Positions 16,410 to 24,283 of a DNA stretch of 38,050 bases are shown here, in pieces. The first letter of the stretch is position 1; every line of letters begins with the position of its first letter. Made by a program: the position numbers and the translations under genes. The notes under the pieces are model-generated. The model searched no databases. It was given only the letters and a program-made list of their open reading frames with translations, and was not told the DNA's origin. The DNA comes from Acrocarpospora phusangensis (GTDB lineage Bacteria > Actinomycetota > Actinomycetes > Streptosporangiales > Streptosporangiaceae). The stretch lies in assembly GCF_016862995.1 (NCBI RefSeq), contig NZ_BOOA01000078.1, forward strand, positions 1 to 38,050, written 5' to 3'.

Positions 16410-16981
16410 TCCTCCGCGGAACCGCTGGCGGCCATGGAGAATCCTTCAAGGAACCCACGCGCCCGCTCAGCCTTGGGGTAGCGTTCCACCAGCGCCCAGA
16501 AGCGGGGGCCGTGACTGGGCACCAGCAGGTGCGTCAGCTCATGCATGATCACATAGTCGACCACCCAGGCCGGCATGCCGCGCAACCGGGCCGACAGGCG
16601 GATCGTGCCGTGGTCCGGCGTGCAGGAGCCCCAGCGGTGCAGCTGATTCTCCACCCAGCGCACGCTCGCCGGTTCGGCCCTGCCGTCCAGGTACCGGGCC
16701 GACAGCTCTCTGGCGCGATCCAGGAGGTCGTCGTCGCTGGGGCGTTTTCGCTGCTCCTTGGCAGCGAGGCGATCGAGCATACGCCTGACCCACTGCTCTT
16801 CATCGGTCGTGCTCAGCCCAGCGGGTAGCAGCACGATGGTCTTGTCACCATCGCGATATGCGGAAACGGTTCGCCGCCGTCGTGCGCTCCGACGAACCTC
16901 GACTGTCTCGGGGGGCACATATGCAAGGTATCCGACACGCGCGGAATTCCACAGGGGGTGGAACACGTTCTCGCTGGTCAA
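16403..16981 (-). CDS. YgjP/M48-like metallopeptidase domain protein
   Basis: This protein of up to 192 aa has the zinc signature MHELTHLLVPSHGPRFW (His-Glu-x-x-His plus a downstream His) near residues 145-161. The family lead-in VENQLHRWGSCTPDHGTIRLSARLRGMPAWVVDYVI is that of the YgjP/WLM group (DUF45). No signal peptide is seen, so it is cytoplasmic. The start is uncertain. TTG at 16981 has AGGGA eight bases upstream; GTG at 16918 would give 171 aa, close to the usual ~167 aa of YgjP. It is divergent from the ThiF-like gene. Confidence 0.8.
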   Translation of the reverse strand: MTSENVFHPLWNSARVGYLAYVPPETVEVRRSARRRRTVSAYRDGDKTIVLLPAGLSTTDEEQWVRRMLDRLAAKEQRKRPSDDDLLDRARELSARYLDGRAEPASVRWVENQLHRWGSCTPDHGTIRLSARLRGMPAWVVDYVIMHELTHLLVPSHGPRFWALVERYPKAERARGFLEGFSMAASGSAEEC

Positions 16982-17086
16982 TCAACGTTTCCCTGATGTT
17001 AAACAGCCCCCCTGACCTCTGCGGTTATCCACAGGGCGGAAAATCGGGCCCGCCAGAAGCAATAAGTATGGCAAGGTCACGCGGCT

Positions 17087-18169
17087 ATGGGACTGCGTGA
17101 CGCGCATCAGGGGTGGCCGGCCCGCCCGCGACTGAAACCGATCCTGCGGCTGCTGGCGCGCGATTCGCGCACGCTCCAGTTCGGCTCGCATCCGGCCCGC
17201 GCCGTGCTGCTGGCCGACGTGGAACCGCCCGTACGGCGGCTGATCGAGAGCCTGGACGGCACCAGGACGCTGGAGCAGGTCATCGCCGGCAGTGAGATCG
17301 GCCCGGCCGCCGCCCGGGAGACGATCGAACTGCTCGCCGTACGGGGCCTGCTCGACGACGCCGCCGTGCGGCCGGTGGCCGTCAGCACACCCGAACGCGA
17401 ACGCCTCCGCCCCGACCTGGACACCTTGTCCTTCACCGGCACGGACGGCGGGGCGGGCGCGCTGGCCCGCCGCCGGGCCGCCCAGATCCGCGTGTACGGC
17501 GCGGGCCGCGTCGGCGCCCAGATCGCCGTGCTGCTCGCCGCCTCCGGCATCGGCCACCTGTGCGTGGTGGACCCGGGTACGGCCCGCCACGACGACGTGG
17601 TCCCCGGCGGCCTGACCTGGAACGACGTGGGCAGGCCCCGGGAGGAGGGAGCGGTCGCCCTGGTCCGCGCCCAGACCCCGAGCGTCAACGCCTGGCCGGG
17701 CAGGACCGCGGCGGGTCTCGGCGACGGCGCGCCCGCTCCGGACCTGGTCGTGCTCGCGCCCATGGCTCCCCTGGATCCCGTCCTGGTCCGGGAACTGGCC
17801 GGGCGCGGCCTGCCGCACCTGCTGGTGACCTGCCACGAAGGCTGCGGCGGCGTCGGCCCGCTCGTGCTGCCCGGTGAAACCGCGTGTCTGGAGTGCCTGG
17901 ACCGGATCAGAGGCGACCGGGATCCCGGCTGGCCGGCGCTGCGGGCCCGGCCCGGCGGGGAGGCCGCCTGCGACACCGTGCTGTCCACCCTCGTGGCGGG
18001 TCTAGCCGCTGGTCACGCTCTCGCCTTCGTGGACGGGGGCAGGCCCGCTGTGAGTAATGGCACAGTAGATATTTTGCCTGATCGACGCTGGCGGCAGCGG
18101 TCCTGGCGGCGTCATCCGGGCTGCCCTTGTAGTCGGAACGCCCAGGCTGCGCTAACAATGGTCGCGTGA
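17087..18169 (+). CDS. ThiF/E1-like (TOMM cyclodehydratase-like) protein
   Basis: This 360-aa protein has an N-terminal winged-helix-like segment (LLADVEPPVRRLIESLDGTRTLEQVI, ~40-66). An E1/ThiF Rossmann domain follows (IRVYGAGRVGAQIAVLLAASGIGHLCVVDPG, ~126-157). Cysteines TCHEGC, CLEC and a C-terminal CPC could bind zinc, as in other E1 enzymes. It resembles the leader-binding/E1-like partners of azole peptide synthesis, but no precursor peptide or YcaO gene is nearby. It corresponds by position to M. tuberculosis Rv3196. The next gene, an ABC1 kinase, starts within its stop codon, so the two are coupled. Confidence 0.75.
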   Translation: MGLRDAHQGWPARPRLKPILRLLARDSRTLQFGSHPARAVLLADVEPPVRRLIESLDGTRTLEQVIAGSEIGPAAARETIELLAVRGLLDDAAVRPVAVSTPERERLRPDLDTLSFTGTDGGAGALARRRAAQIRVYGAGRVGAQIAVLLAASGIGHLCVVDPGTARHDDVVPGGLTWNDVGRPREEGAVALVRAQTPSVNAWPGRTAAGLGDGAPAPDLVVLAPMAPLDPVLVRELAGRGLPHLLVTCHEGCGGVGPLVLPGETACLECLDRIRGDRDPGWPALRARPGGEAACDTVLSTLVAGLAAGHALAFVDGGRPAVSNGTVDILPDRRWRQRSWRRHPGCPCSRNAQAALTMVA

Positions 18170-19470
18170 CTGACCTACCGCGCAACGCCGTGACGCGCTC
18201 GGCGAAGCTGGCGGCGCTGCCGCTCGGGTTCGCCGGGCGCACCGCGCTGGGGCTGGGGAAGCGGATCGGCGGCAAGTCCGCGGAGATCGTCACCCAGGAG
18301 ATCCAGCAGCGGACCGCCGAGCAGGTGTTCAAGATTCTCGGCGAGCTCAAGGGCGGCGCGATGAAGCTCGGCCAGGCGCTGTCGATCTTCGAGGCGGCGC
18401 TGCCGCCGGAGGTCGCCGGGCCGTACCGGGCGACGCTGACGCGGCTGCAGGACGCGGCGCCGCCGCTGCCGGCCGCCGCCGTGCACCGGGTGCTGGCCGA
18501 CCAGCTCGGCGACGACTGGCGGGAGAACTTCCTGGAGTTCGAGGACCGGCCCACCGCGGCGGCGTCGATCGGGCAGGTGCACCGGGCGGTCTGGCACGAC
18601 GGGCGCGCGGTCGCGGTGAAGATCCAGTATCCGGGCGCGGGCAAGGCGCTGATGTCGGACTTCAACCAGCTGGCCCGGCTCGGCAAGCTGTTCGGGGCGC
18701 TGCTGCCCGGCCTGGACATCCGGGCCGTGCTGGGCGAGCTCAAGGAGCGGGTGGGCGAGGAGCTGGACTACTTCAAGGAGGCGGAGGCGCAGCACGCGTT
18801 CGCCGTGGAGTACAAGGACGACCCCGACTTCTGCGTCCCCGACGTGATCGCGGCCAACGAGCAGGTCCTGGTGACCGAGTGGCTGGACGGAACCCCCCTG
18901 TCGAGGATCATCACCGAGGGCACGAAGGAGGAGCGGGATCGCGCCGGCCTGCTCCTCGTGCGCTTTCTGTTCTCCTCGCCCGCGCGGGTCGGCATGCTCC
19001 ACGCCGACCCGCATCCGGGCAACTTCCGCGTCCTGCCGGACGGCCGGCTGGGCGTGCTCGACTTCGGCGCGGTCAACCGGCTCCCCGACGGCTACCCGCC
19101 GGTCTTCGGGCGGCTCACCCGGATCTTCAACCAGGGCGACATGGAGACCGTGGTCCGGGGCCTGCGGGACGAAGGGTTCATCCTTCCCCACATTTCCGTG
19201 GACGGCGAGGCGCTGCGGGGTTTCCTCGCGCCGTACGTGGAGCCGACCCGGGTGGAGGAGTTCACGTTCAGCCGGCAGTGGCTGCAGGCGCAGGCGGCCA
19301 GCGTGACCGACCTGCGGCCGGGCAACGTGGTGCGGCAGCTCAACCTGCCCGCGTCGTACGTGCTGATCCACCGGGTGCACGCGGCGGGCATCGGCGTGCT
19401 GTGCCAGCTCGGCACGACCGCGCGGTTCCGGGACGAGGTCATCCGCTGGGTGCCCGGCTTCACCGAGTGA
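18166..19470 (+). CDS. ABC1/ADCK (UbiB-like) family atypical kinase
   Basis: This 434-aa protein is the equivalent of M. tuberculosis Rv3197. Motifs are the KxGQ signature in GGAMKLGQALSIF (~62-74), the Ala-rich loop AAASIGQVHRAVW (~126-138), VAVKIQYPG (ATP-binding Lys), EELDYFKEAEA, the catalytic LHADPHPGNF (~283-292) and the metal-binding LDFGAVN. UbiB-family members support isoprenoid-quinone or lipid handling. In mycobacteria this locus has been tied to macrolide response, and it sits next to whiB7 as here. The GTG start overlaps the ThiF-like stop (GTGA). A strong terminator follows. Confidence 0.92.
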   Translation: MTDLPRNAVTRSAKLAALPLGFAGRTALGLGKRIGGKSAEIVTQEIQQRTAEQVFKILGELKGGAMKLGQALSIFEAALPPEVAGPYRATLTRLQDAAPPLPAAAVHRVLADQLGDDWRENFLEFEDRPTAAASIGQVHRAVWHDGRAVAVKIQYPGAGKALMSDFNQLARLGKLFGALLPGLDIRAVLGELKERVGEELDYFKEAEAQHAFAVEYKDDPDFCVPDVIAANEQVLVTEWLDGTPLSRIITEGTKEERDRAGLLLVRFLFSSPARVGMLHADPHPGNFRVLPDGRLGVLDFGAVNRLPDGYPPVFGRLTRIFNQGDMETVVRGLRDEGFILPHISVDGEALRGFLAPYVEPTRVEEFTFSRQWLQAQAASVTDLRPGNVVRQLNLPASYVLIHRVHAAGIGVLCQLGTTARFRDEVIRWVPGFTE

Positions 19471-19490
19471 CCCGAGACGAGCGGGGATAC

Positions 19491-19524
19491 GAGAAGGCCC
19501 GGGCCGTACGGCCCGGGCCTTCTC
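19491..19524. terminator. Bidirectional terminator between the ABC1 kinase and the whiB7 unit
   Basis: GAGAAGGCCCGGGCC (19491-19505) and GGCCCGGGCCTTCTC (19510-19524) form a perfect 15-bp stem with a GTAC loop. It separates the plus-strand ABC1 gene from the minus-strand small gene behind whiB7 and can serve both. Confidence 0.9.
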
Positions 19525-19540
19525 TCGGTGAGGGTCTCGA

Positions 19541-19723
19541 CTAGGCGCGCGCGAGTGCGGCGCGGAGGCGGGCGGACGCACGCTCGGCCTGCCGGCGCGC
19601 CTTCTGCACGCTCCTTACTCGGCTGGCGATGCTGTGCTCCGCGGCCTCCTGGTGGAGCCCTCGTATTCGTTCGTCTACCAAGTCTTTGTAGATGGACGAG
19701 GCGGAGGCGGTCTGGAAGCTCAT
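19541..19723 (-). CDS. Small basic protein downstream of whiB7 (60 aa)
   Basis: The predicted product is a single amphipathic helical protein (IYKDLVDERIRGLHQEAAEHS, then RVRSVQKARRQAERASARLRAAL), rich in Arg and Ala with no hydrophobic segment. The ATG at 19723 is the first usable codon; the ribosome site is weak (AGAAAG). It lies 38 bp after whiB7 on the same strand, before the shared terminator, so it would rise with whiB7 after antibiotic exposure. I do not recognise a family. Confidence 0.6.
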   Translation of the reverse strand: MSFQTASASSIYKDLVDERIRGLHQEAAEHSIASRVRSVQKARRQAERASARLRAALARA

Positions 19724-19761
19724 GACAGTTCTGCTTTCTGTGGACGTACGTGTGTCGAGGG

Positions 19762-20025
19762 TCAGGCGGCGACGGGAGTCTTGCGGGGACGCCCGCGCGG
19801 CCGCTTCCGGGGAACGATCGCTCCCCGCAGGATGAGTTCGCCACCCCAGACGCCCCACGGCTCCTCGCGCTCCAGCGCTCGGGCCAGGCAGGCCTCTCGG
19901 ATCGGGCAGCCTCCGCAGAGCGCCTTGGCGAACTCCACGTCCTCCGGAGACTCGGCGAACCACAGGTCGGGCTCGGTACGACAGGGGATCTCGGCTTCGA
20001 TCAGGTCCATGACCGGGGCCGCCAT
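19762..20025 (-). CDS. whiB7: WhiB7-type Fe-S transcription factor
   Basis: This 87-aa redox-active regulator of intrinsic antibiotic resistance acts with the primary sigma factor. The four cluster cysteines are in IPCRTEP, LCGGCPIREAC. The GVWGGE turn mediates sigma contact. The C-terminal AT-hook RKRPRGRPRK is the feature that separates WhiB7 from other Wbl proteins. The ATG at 20025 has AAGAAGG upstream with 8-base spacing; longer frames upstream enter the attenuator. The leader carries a WhiB7-type promoter, an upstream ORF and an intrinsic terminator (entries at 20468, 20147 and 20091). Expression is expected to depend on ribosome stalling or antibiotic stress and on autoactivation. Confidence 0.92.
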   Translation of the reverse strand: MAAPVMDLIEAEIPCRTEPDLWFAESPEDVEFAKALCGGCPIREACLARALEREEPWGVWGGELILRGAIVPRKRPRGRPRKTPVAA

Positions 20026-20090
20026 CTGCGTCACCTTCTTTTGACTGGTTTGGTCGGGTGTCCTCTTCGTTGCGGGGATACGTGGCCTGA

Positions 20091-20131
20091 CAAACAAGAA
20101 GGCCGCGGATCCGGTGTGCGGATCCGCGGCC
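20091..20131 (-). terminator. whiB7 leader attenuator
   Basis: On the minus strand a perfect 13-bp stem (GGCCGCGGATCCG with CGGATCCGCGGCC, 20131-20119 and 20113-20101) with a 5-base loop is followed by TTCTTGTTTG. It sits between the upstream ORF stop (20147) and the whiB7 start (20025). By default it would stop transcription before whiB7. Ribosome-dependent attenuation of this kind is known for whiB7/wblC. Confidence 0.85.
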
Positions 20132-20146
20132 TGGAGGTGAGACCGG

Positions 20147-20401
20147 TCAGGTTATGACTGGTTCTCTCCAGGCGTGATACGGACCCTGCACTCCTCCGTT
20201 GGAGGTGTGGATGGTCATCTCGCCGCCGACCGGCCGGTCCACGTGAACCGGGGCGTAAGCGGTAGCGGGGGCGTAGGCAGACACAAGGGTGGTGCCGTGG
20301 AACGCTTCCGGACGGAAAGCCTTCTCCTGGCGCAGTTTCACTTGCGCGGCCAGACGCGTGGCGGCGAGCCACGACGGCGTCATCATGCTGATCTTCTCCA
20401 C
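20147..20401 (-). CDS. Long upstream ORF in the whiB7 leader (84 aa)
   Basis: I recognise no family. The codons are GC-rich at third positions, so it looks translated. GTG at 20401 has a near-perfect GGAGG eight bases upstream; ATG at 20386 with GGAGAAG is an alternative (79 aa). The N-terminal half is helical and basic (WLAATRLAAQVKLRQEKAFRPEAF). The second half has AYAPATAYAPVHVDRP and ends HTSNGGVQGPYHAWREPVIT. Its stop lies 15 bases before the attenuator stem. Translation of this frame is therefore well placed to control read-through into whiB7. It may also make a functional small protein. Confidence 0.65.
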   Translation of the reverse strand: MEKISMMTPSWLAATRLAAQVKLRQEKAFRPEAFHGTTLVSAYAPATAYAPVHVDRPVGGEMTIHTSNGGVQGPYHAWREPVIT

Positions 20402-20434
20402 TTGGCTCACCTCCACTCGAGTGCGATCTGTTCT

Positions 20435-20454
20435 GTCGGACAGGACTGTCCGAC
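20435..20454. repeat. 20-bp palindrome near the 5' end of the whiB7 leader
   Basis: GTCGGACAG-GA-CTGTCCGAC has perfect 9-bp arms. It lies between the predicted transcription start (~20461) and the ribosome site of the upstream ORF, so it would form a stable RNA hairpin there, or act as an operator. Confidence 0.6.
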
Positions 20455-20467
20455 TGGCTTGTCCATG

Positions 20468-20505
20468 ACCCTAAACGTCAACCCGGCAACCGGGCAACCT
20501 ATTTT
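20468..20505 (-). promoter_or_regulatory. WhiB7-dependent type promoter of the whiB7 leader
   Basis: On the minus strand the order is AAAAT (20505-20501), agg, TTGCCC (-35, 20497-20492), an 18-bp spacer and TAGGGT (-10, 20473-20468). An AT-rich patch 3 bp upstream of the -35 is the published hallmark of WhiB7-activated promoters, including its own. Transcription would start near 20461, giving a leader of about 435 bases. Confidence 0.65.
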
Positions 20506-20531
20506 CCACCTGCGATTTCGTGGATTTTTCC

Positions 20532-20610
20532 GGGTTGCTCCACCCGGATCATGGACTCCTGCACCACCGACACCGCCAAGTCCCCGGCGGGCGCGAACGT
20601 CCGGCCCCGA
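20532..20610 (-). pseudogene. Remnant of a TesB-type thioesterase 3' end
   Basis: The minus strand encodes FAPAGDLAVSVVQESMIRV, nearly the same as FTAAGDLAVSVVQECMIRV at the end of the intact thioesterase. Over the 60 bases 20541-20600 compared with 21253-21312 I count 50 identities by hand. The frame upstream of the match is broken and there is no start or remaining domain. Together with whiB7's promoter region this fills the otherwise gene-free 20417-20774 stretch. It could be an old duplication or the stump of a paralogous gene. Confidence 0.7.
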
Positions 20611-20774
20611 CACCGGGCGCGGCAGGGGTCCAGACGGACCCGCCCAGATTTGCCCGGGCTGGGAGATCGCCGGGATTCCATGGCGTACCAGGGACGGTTT
20701 CGTAGTCCGTAGCCGACCTACCCGTGGGTAACGTGACCTAAGGGTTGATATCCGACCGCAGAGGGGCCGCGGCC

Positions 20775-21218
20775 ATGGTCGACAAGTGGGCAATCAAGCG
20801 CGGGCTAGCCGACGCCATCAATGACCACGACATGCATCGGATGCTCGATTTCTTCACCGAGGACGCCGTCTTCGTCTCGCCCGCAGGAGTGGCAGAGGGA
20901 CACGAACAGATCGCGTGGCTCTTCGAGCAGTTCTTCAAGGGATTTCCGGACCTCCACCTGACCGTGTGGTACGAGGCCACCGGCACCGACAACCCCTTGA
21001 TGGTCGAGTGGACGGGGACCGGCACGCACACCGGACCGTTTCTGCTGCCCGACGGACGGGAACTGGAGGCGACGGGCCGCCGCATCACTCTGCGCGGCAC
21101 CTGCGCCTCGTTCGTCGAGAACGAAAAGATCGCCACGCACCGGGAGTACTTCGACCAACTGGAGCTGTACTCACAACTCGGCTTGCGTCTGTCACGCGAC
21201 GACTCGGCCGCCGCGTAG
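20775..21218 (+). CDS. SnoaL-like/NTF2-fold protein
   Basis: This 147-aa protein has the small barrel fold of the SnoaL/nuclear transport factor 2 group. Typical pieces are IKRGLADAINDHDMHRMLDFFTEDAVFVSP (~5-34), a FEQFFKGFPDLHLTVW segment and the strand VEWTGTGTHTGPFLLPDGRELEATGRRI (~77-104). A catalytic or ligand-binding role in a small-molecule pathway is possible, but no pathway gene is nearby. The ATG at 20775 has AGAGGGG upstream. It lies between the thioesterase remnant and the intact thioesterase, suggesting insertion or rearrangement. Confidence 0.75.
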   Translation: MVDKWAIKRGLADAINDHDMHRMLDFFTEDAVFVSPAGVAEGHEQIAWLFEQFFKGFPDLHLTVWYEATGTDNPLMVEWTGTGTHTGPFLLPDGRELEATGRRITLRGTCASFVENEKIATHREYFDQLELYSQLGLRLSRDDSAAA

Positions 21219-21245
21219 CCATTCCGAGGACTCGCAGCCCGTGTG

Positions 21246-22115
21246 TCAGCCGCTCACCCGGATCATGCACTCCTGGACGACCGATACCGCGAGGTCCCCG
21301 GCGGCGGTGAACATCTGGCCCTGGGCGAGGCCGCGGGCGTGGCCGGACCAGGGTGACTCCTGGGCGTACAGGACCCACTCGTCCACCCGGAAACGCCGGT
21401 GGAACCACATGGCGTGGTCGAGGGAGGCGCCGGTGACGTTGGAGGCGCCCCAGGCGAGGCCGTGGGCGAGCAGGACGGTGTCGACGAGGGTGAAGTCGGA
21501 GGCGTACGCGGCGAGGACGACGTGCAGGAGCGGGTCGTCGGGGAGGTCGGCGTCGTAGCGGAACCAGACGCTGTTCTCGGGGCTGATCAGGCTGGGGTCC
21601 TTCTGGGCTTCCCAGGTGAGGGCGTTGACGTAGCGGGCGTCCACGGCGCGGGGCTTGCTCAGCCAGTCCCGCCATTCGGGGTTGTCGCCGACGACGGCGC
21701 GCATGCGCTCCTGGAAGGGCGCGAGGGTCTCGGGGTCGGGCGCGGCGGGCATGACGGCGGCCTGGTGGTGCACGCCGGTCTCGGCGATGTGGAAGGAGAC
21801 CGACATGGTGAAGATGGCCTTGCCGTGCTGGATGGCCTGCACCCGGCGGGTCGTGAAGGAGCGGCCGTCGCGGACGCGTTCCACGTTGTAGACGATCGGG
21901 ATGGCGGGGTCGCCGGGCCGGATGAAGTACGCGTGCAGCGAGTGCACGTCCCGCTGATCCGGCACGGTACGGCCCGCGGCCACCAGCGCCTGCGCCGCCA
22001 CCTGCCCGCCGAAGACCCGCTGGATGCGCTCCTCCGGCGACCTCCCGCGGAAGATGTTCACCTCGATCTGCTCCAGGTCGAGCAGGTCGAGCACCTCCTT
22101 GAGCGCCGAGTTCAC
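21246..22115 (-). CDS. tesB: Acyl-CoA thioesterase II (TesB)
   Basis: This 289-aa double hot-dog thioesterase hydrolyses acyl-CoA to fatty acid and CoA. The N-terminal half has RVFGGQVAAQALVAAGRTV (~33-51) and HSLHAYFIRPGDP (~58-70). The C-terminal half has the conserved GASLDHAMWFHRRF (catalytic Asp), DEWVLYAQESPWS and GQMFTAAGDLAVSVVQE (catalytic Gln region). The GTG start at 22115 overlaps the uvrD2 stop (GTGA) and has GGAGGA upstream, so the two genes are translationally coupled. Confidence 0.93.
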   Translation of the reverse strand: MNSALKEVLDLLDLEQIEVNIFRGRSPEERIQRVFGGQVAAQALVAAGRTVPDQRDVHSLHAYFIRPGDPAIPIVYNVERVRDGRSFTTRRVQAIQHGKAIFTMSVSFHIAETGVHHQAAVMPAAPDPETLAPFQERMRAVVGDNPEWRDWLSKPRAVDARYVNALTWEAQKDPSLISPENSVWFRYDADLPDDPLLHVVLAAYASDFTLVDTVLLAHGLAWGASNVTGASLDHAMWFHRRFRVDEWVLYAQESPWSGHARGLAQGQMFTAAGDLAVSVVQECMIRVSG

Positions 22116-24157
22116 CCGTCCTCCCCCACCTTCCGACACAGTTCCAGTACGGCTTGACCGTATCGGTCCAGTTTTACCCTGCCGATACCGGCTATGGAGA
22201 GCAGCTCTTCCTCGGTGGTGGGCACCCGTTCCGCGATCGCCTGCAACGTCACGTCCGTGAAGACCACGTACGTGGGGACCTTGGTCTCCTTGGCCACGCC
22301 GGCCCGCCAGGACTTGAGGCCCTCCAGCAGCGCCTCGTCGTAGTGGGCGGGGCAGGTCGCGCAGCGCCCGAGCTTCTGTTCGGCGGCCAGGGCCAGGGTG
22401 CGGCCGCAGACCCGGCAGCCGATGGGCGCGGCCATCGCACGCCGGGGCGCGGCCGGTCGTTCCGGCCGGGGGACGGGCGGAGCCGTACGGGGAGAGAGCC
22501 CGTCCAGGAAGCGGGACGGGCGGCGGACGCGGCGGGCCTCCGGGGTGCGGGCCAGCGCCCAGGAGATGTGCAGGTGCTCGCGGGCGCGGGTGACGCCGAC
22601 GTAGAGCAGCCGCCGTTCCTCCTCGATCTGCTCGGGCGTCTCGGCGTAGACGATGGGGATCATGCCGTCGGTGGCCCCGACCAGGAAGACGGCGTCCCAT
22701 TCCAGGCCCTTGGCGGCGTGCAGCGAGGCGAGGGTCACGCCCTCCAGCGGGGGCGCGTGCTGCTCGCTGGCCCGGCGCTCCAGCTCGGCGACGAACCGGG
22801 GCAGATCCGCCCCGGTCGCGGCCATGTCCTCGGCGAGTTCGGCGAGGGCGTTGAGCGACTCCCATTTGGCCCGTGCGGTCCCGCCGGCGGGCGGCTCATG
22901 GGAAAGCCCGATTCCGGCCAGAATGGCGTGTACGGCGGGCGCCAGCGGCTCCGCGTCGTTGGCCGAGCGGGCGGCCCCGCGCAGCAGCACGACGGCCTGC
23001 CGGACCTCGGGCCGCTCGAAGAAGCGCTCCGCGCCGCGCAGCAGGTAGGGCACCCCGGCGTCGGTGAACGCCTGCTCGTACGCCTCCGACTGGGCGTTGA
23101 TCCGGAACAGCACCGCGATCTCGCGGGTGGGCACGCCGTCGGCCATCAGCTTCTTGACCGTGAGGGCCACCCCGAGGGCCTCGGCGGGCTCGTCGTCGTA
23201 CTCCGAGAAGACCGGCTGCGGCCCGGGGGGACGCTGCGCGACGAGGTCGAGCCGGTGCACCGACTTGCTCATGATCCGGTTGGCGAGGGTGACGACCTCG
23301 GGCGTGGAGCGGTAGTCGCGGACGAGGCGGACCACGGTCGCGCCCGGGTGCTCCACCGCGAAGTTGCTCAGGTAGTGCGGGGTCGCCCCGGTGAAGGAGT
23401 AGATGGTCTGGTTCGGGTCGCCGACCACGCACAGGTCGTCCCGGCCGCCCAGCCAGGTGTCGAGCAGGAGCTTCTGCAGCGGGTTGACGTCCTGGTACTC
23501 GTCCACGACGAAGTACCGGTACTGGCCGCGGATCTGGGCGGCCACCTCGCGGTGCTCGGTCATCACGGCGGCGGTGAGTTCGAGGATGGTCTCGAAGTCG
23601 ACGAGGTGGCGGGTGCGGCGGAGGTTCTCGTACCCCTCGTAGAGGCGGACCAGCTGGTCGGCGGGGACGGGCGGCGTGCGGCGGGCCTTGACGGCGGCGG
23701 CCGGGTAGTCCTCCGGGGCGACCTGGGTGACCTTGGCCCACTCGATCTCGGCGGCCACGTCCCGCAGCTCGGCCCGGTCGGGGTTGCGGCGCAGCAGCCG
23801 GGCGGCCTCGATCAGCAGCGGGAGCTTGGACTCCACCACCTGCGGGGGGTCGCCGCCGATGACGCGCGGCCAGAAGTAGGTGAGCTGGCGGAGCGCCGCC
23901 GCGTGGAAGGTCCTGGCCTGCACCCCGGGCGCGCCCAGCCCGCGCAGCCGCTGCTTGAGCTCGCCGGCCGCGCGCGTGGTGAACGTGACCGCGAGCACAC
24001 TCTGCGGATCTACGCCACCGTCCTGGACCGCGTGGGCGATCCGGTGGGTGATTGCCCGAGTTTTCCCAGTTCCGGCCCCCGCGAGCACGCAGACCGGCCC
24101 GCGCACCGCCAGGGCGACCTCACGCTGTTCCGGATCGAGACCCTCCAGAACGTCCAA
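22112..24157 (-). CDS. uvrD2: UvrD2-type SF1 DNA helicase with HRDC domain
   Basis: This 681-aa helicase is the equivalent of M. tuberculosis Rv3198c. Motifs in order: Walker A AGAGTGKTRAITHRIA (~26-41), TFTTRAAGELKQR, VVDEYQDVNPLQ (Walker B), GDPNQTIYSFTGA, RDYRSTP, ASLHAAKGLEWD and YVGVTRAREHL. A four-cysteine zinc knuckle (CRVCG, CATC) links to a C-terminal HRDC domain (EELLSIAGIGRVKLDRYG). The TTG at 24157 is preferred because GGGGAG precedes it by six bases; an upstream TTG at 24220 adds 21 residues but has no ribosome site. It acts in DNA repair or unwinding. Confidence 0.92.
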   Translation of the reverse strand: MDVLEGLDPEQREVALAVRGPVCVLAGAGTGKTRAITHRIAHAVQDGGVDPQSVLAVTFTTRAAGELKQRLRGLGAPGVQARTFHAAALRQLTYFWPRVIGGDPPQVVESKLPLLIEAARLLRRNPDRAELRDVAAEIEWAKVTQVAPEDYPAAAVKARRTPPVPADQLVRLYEGYENLRRTRHLVDFETILELTAAVMTEHREVAAQIRGQYRYFVVDEYQDVNPLQKLLLDTWLGGRDDLCVVGDPNQTIYSFTGATPHYLSNFAVEHPGATVVRLVRDYRSTPEVVTLANRIMSKSVHRLDLVAQRPPGPQPVFSEYDDEPAEALGVALTVKKLMADGVPTREIAVLFRINAQSEAYEQAFTDAGVPYLLRGAERFFERPEVRQAVVLLRGAARSANDAEPLAPAVHAILAGIGLSHEPPAGGTARAKWESLNALAELAEDMAATGADLPRFVAELERRASEQHAPPLEGVTLASLHAAKGLEWDAVFLVGATDGMIPIVYAETPEQIEEERRLLYVGVTRAREHLHISWALARTPEARRVRRPSRFLDGLSPRTAPPVPRPERPAAPRRAMAAPIGCRVCGRTLALAAEQKLGRCATCPAHYDEALLEGLKSWRAGVAKETKVPTYVVFTDVTLQAIAERVPTTEEELLSIAGIGRVKLDRYGQAVLELCRKVGEDG

Positions 24158-24283
24158 AAAGCGCTCCCCAACGTGCGGATGACCGGATCTGCTGGCATCA
24201 TCCTTCCAGCAGCCGACCAAGAGTGTCTCAGGACCGGGTCAGCCAGAGGCAAACAGGAATCCTGCGCGGGAGGAACGAGGACC

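Noticed and set aside
17025-17033. Perfect DnaA box TTATCCACA between the YgjP-like and ThiF-like genes
   Set aside because: It is a single box, without a box cluster, AT-rich unwinding element or dnaA/dnaN neighbours, so it is not an origin.
17087-18169. The ThiF-like gene as part of an azole-containing (TOMM) peptide cluster
   Set aside because: No YcaO, dehydrogenase or precursor peptide lies in the window, and the ThiF/ABC1 pair is a conserved actinobacterial neighbourhood (Rv3196-Rv3197).
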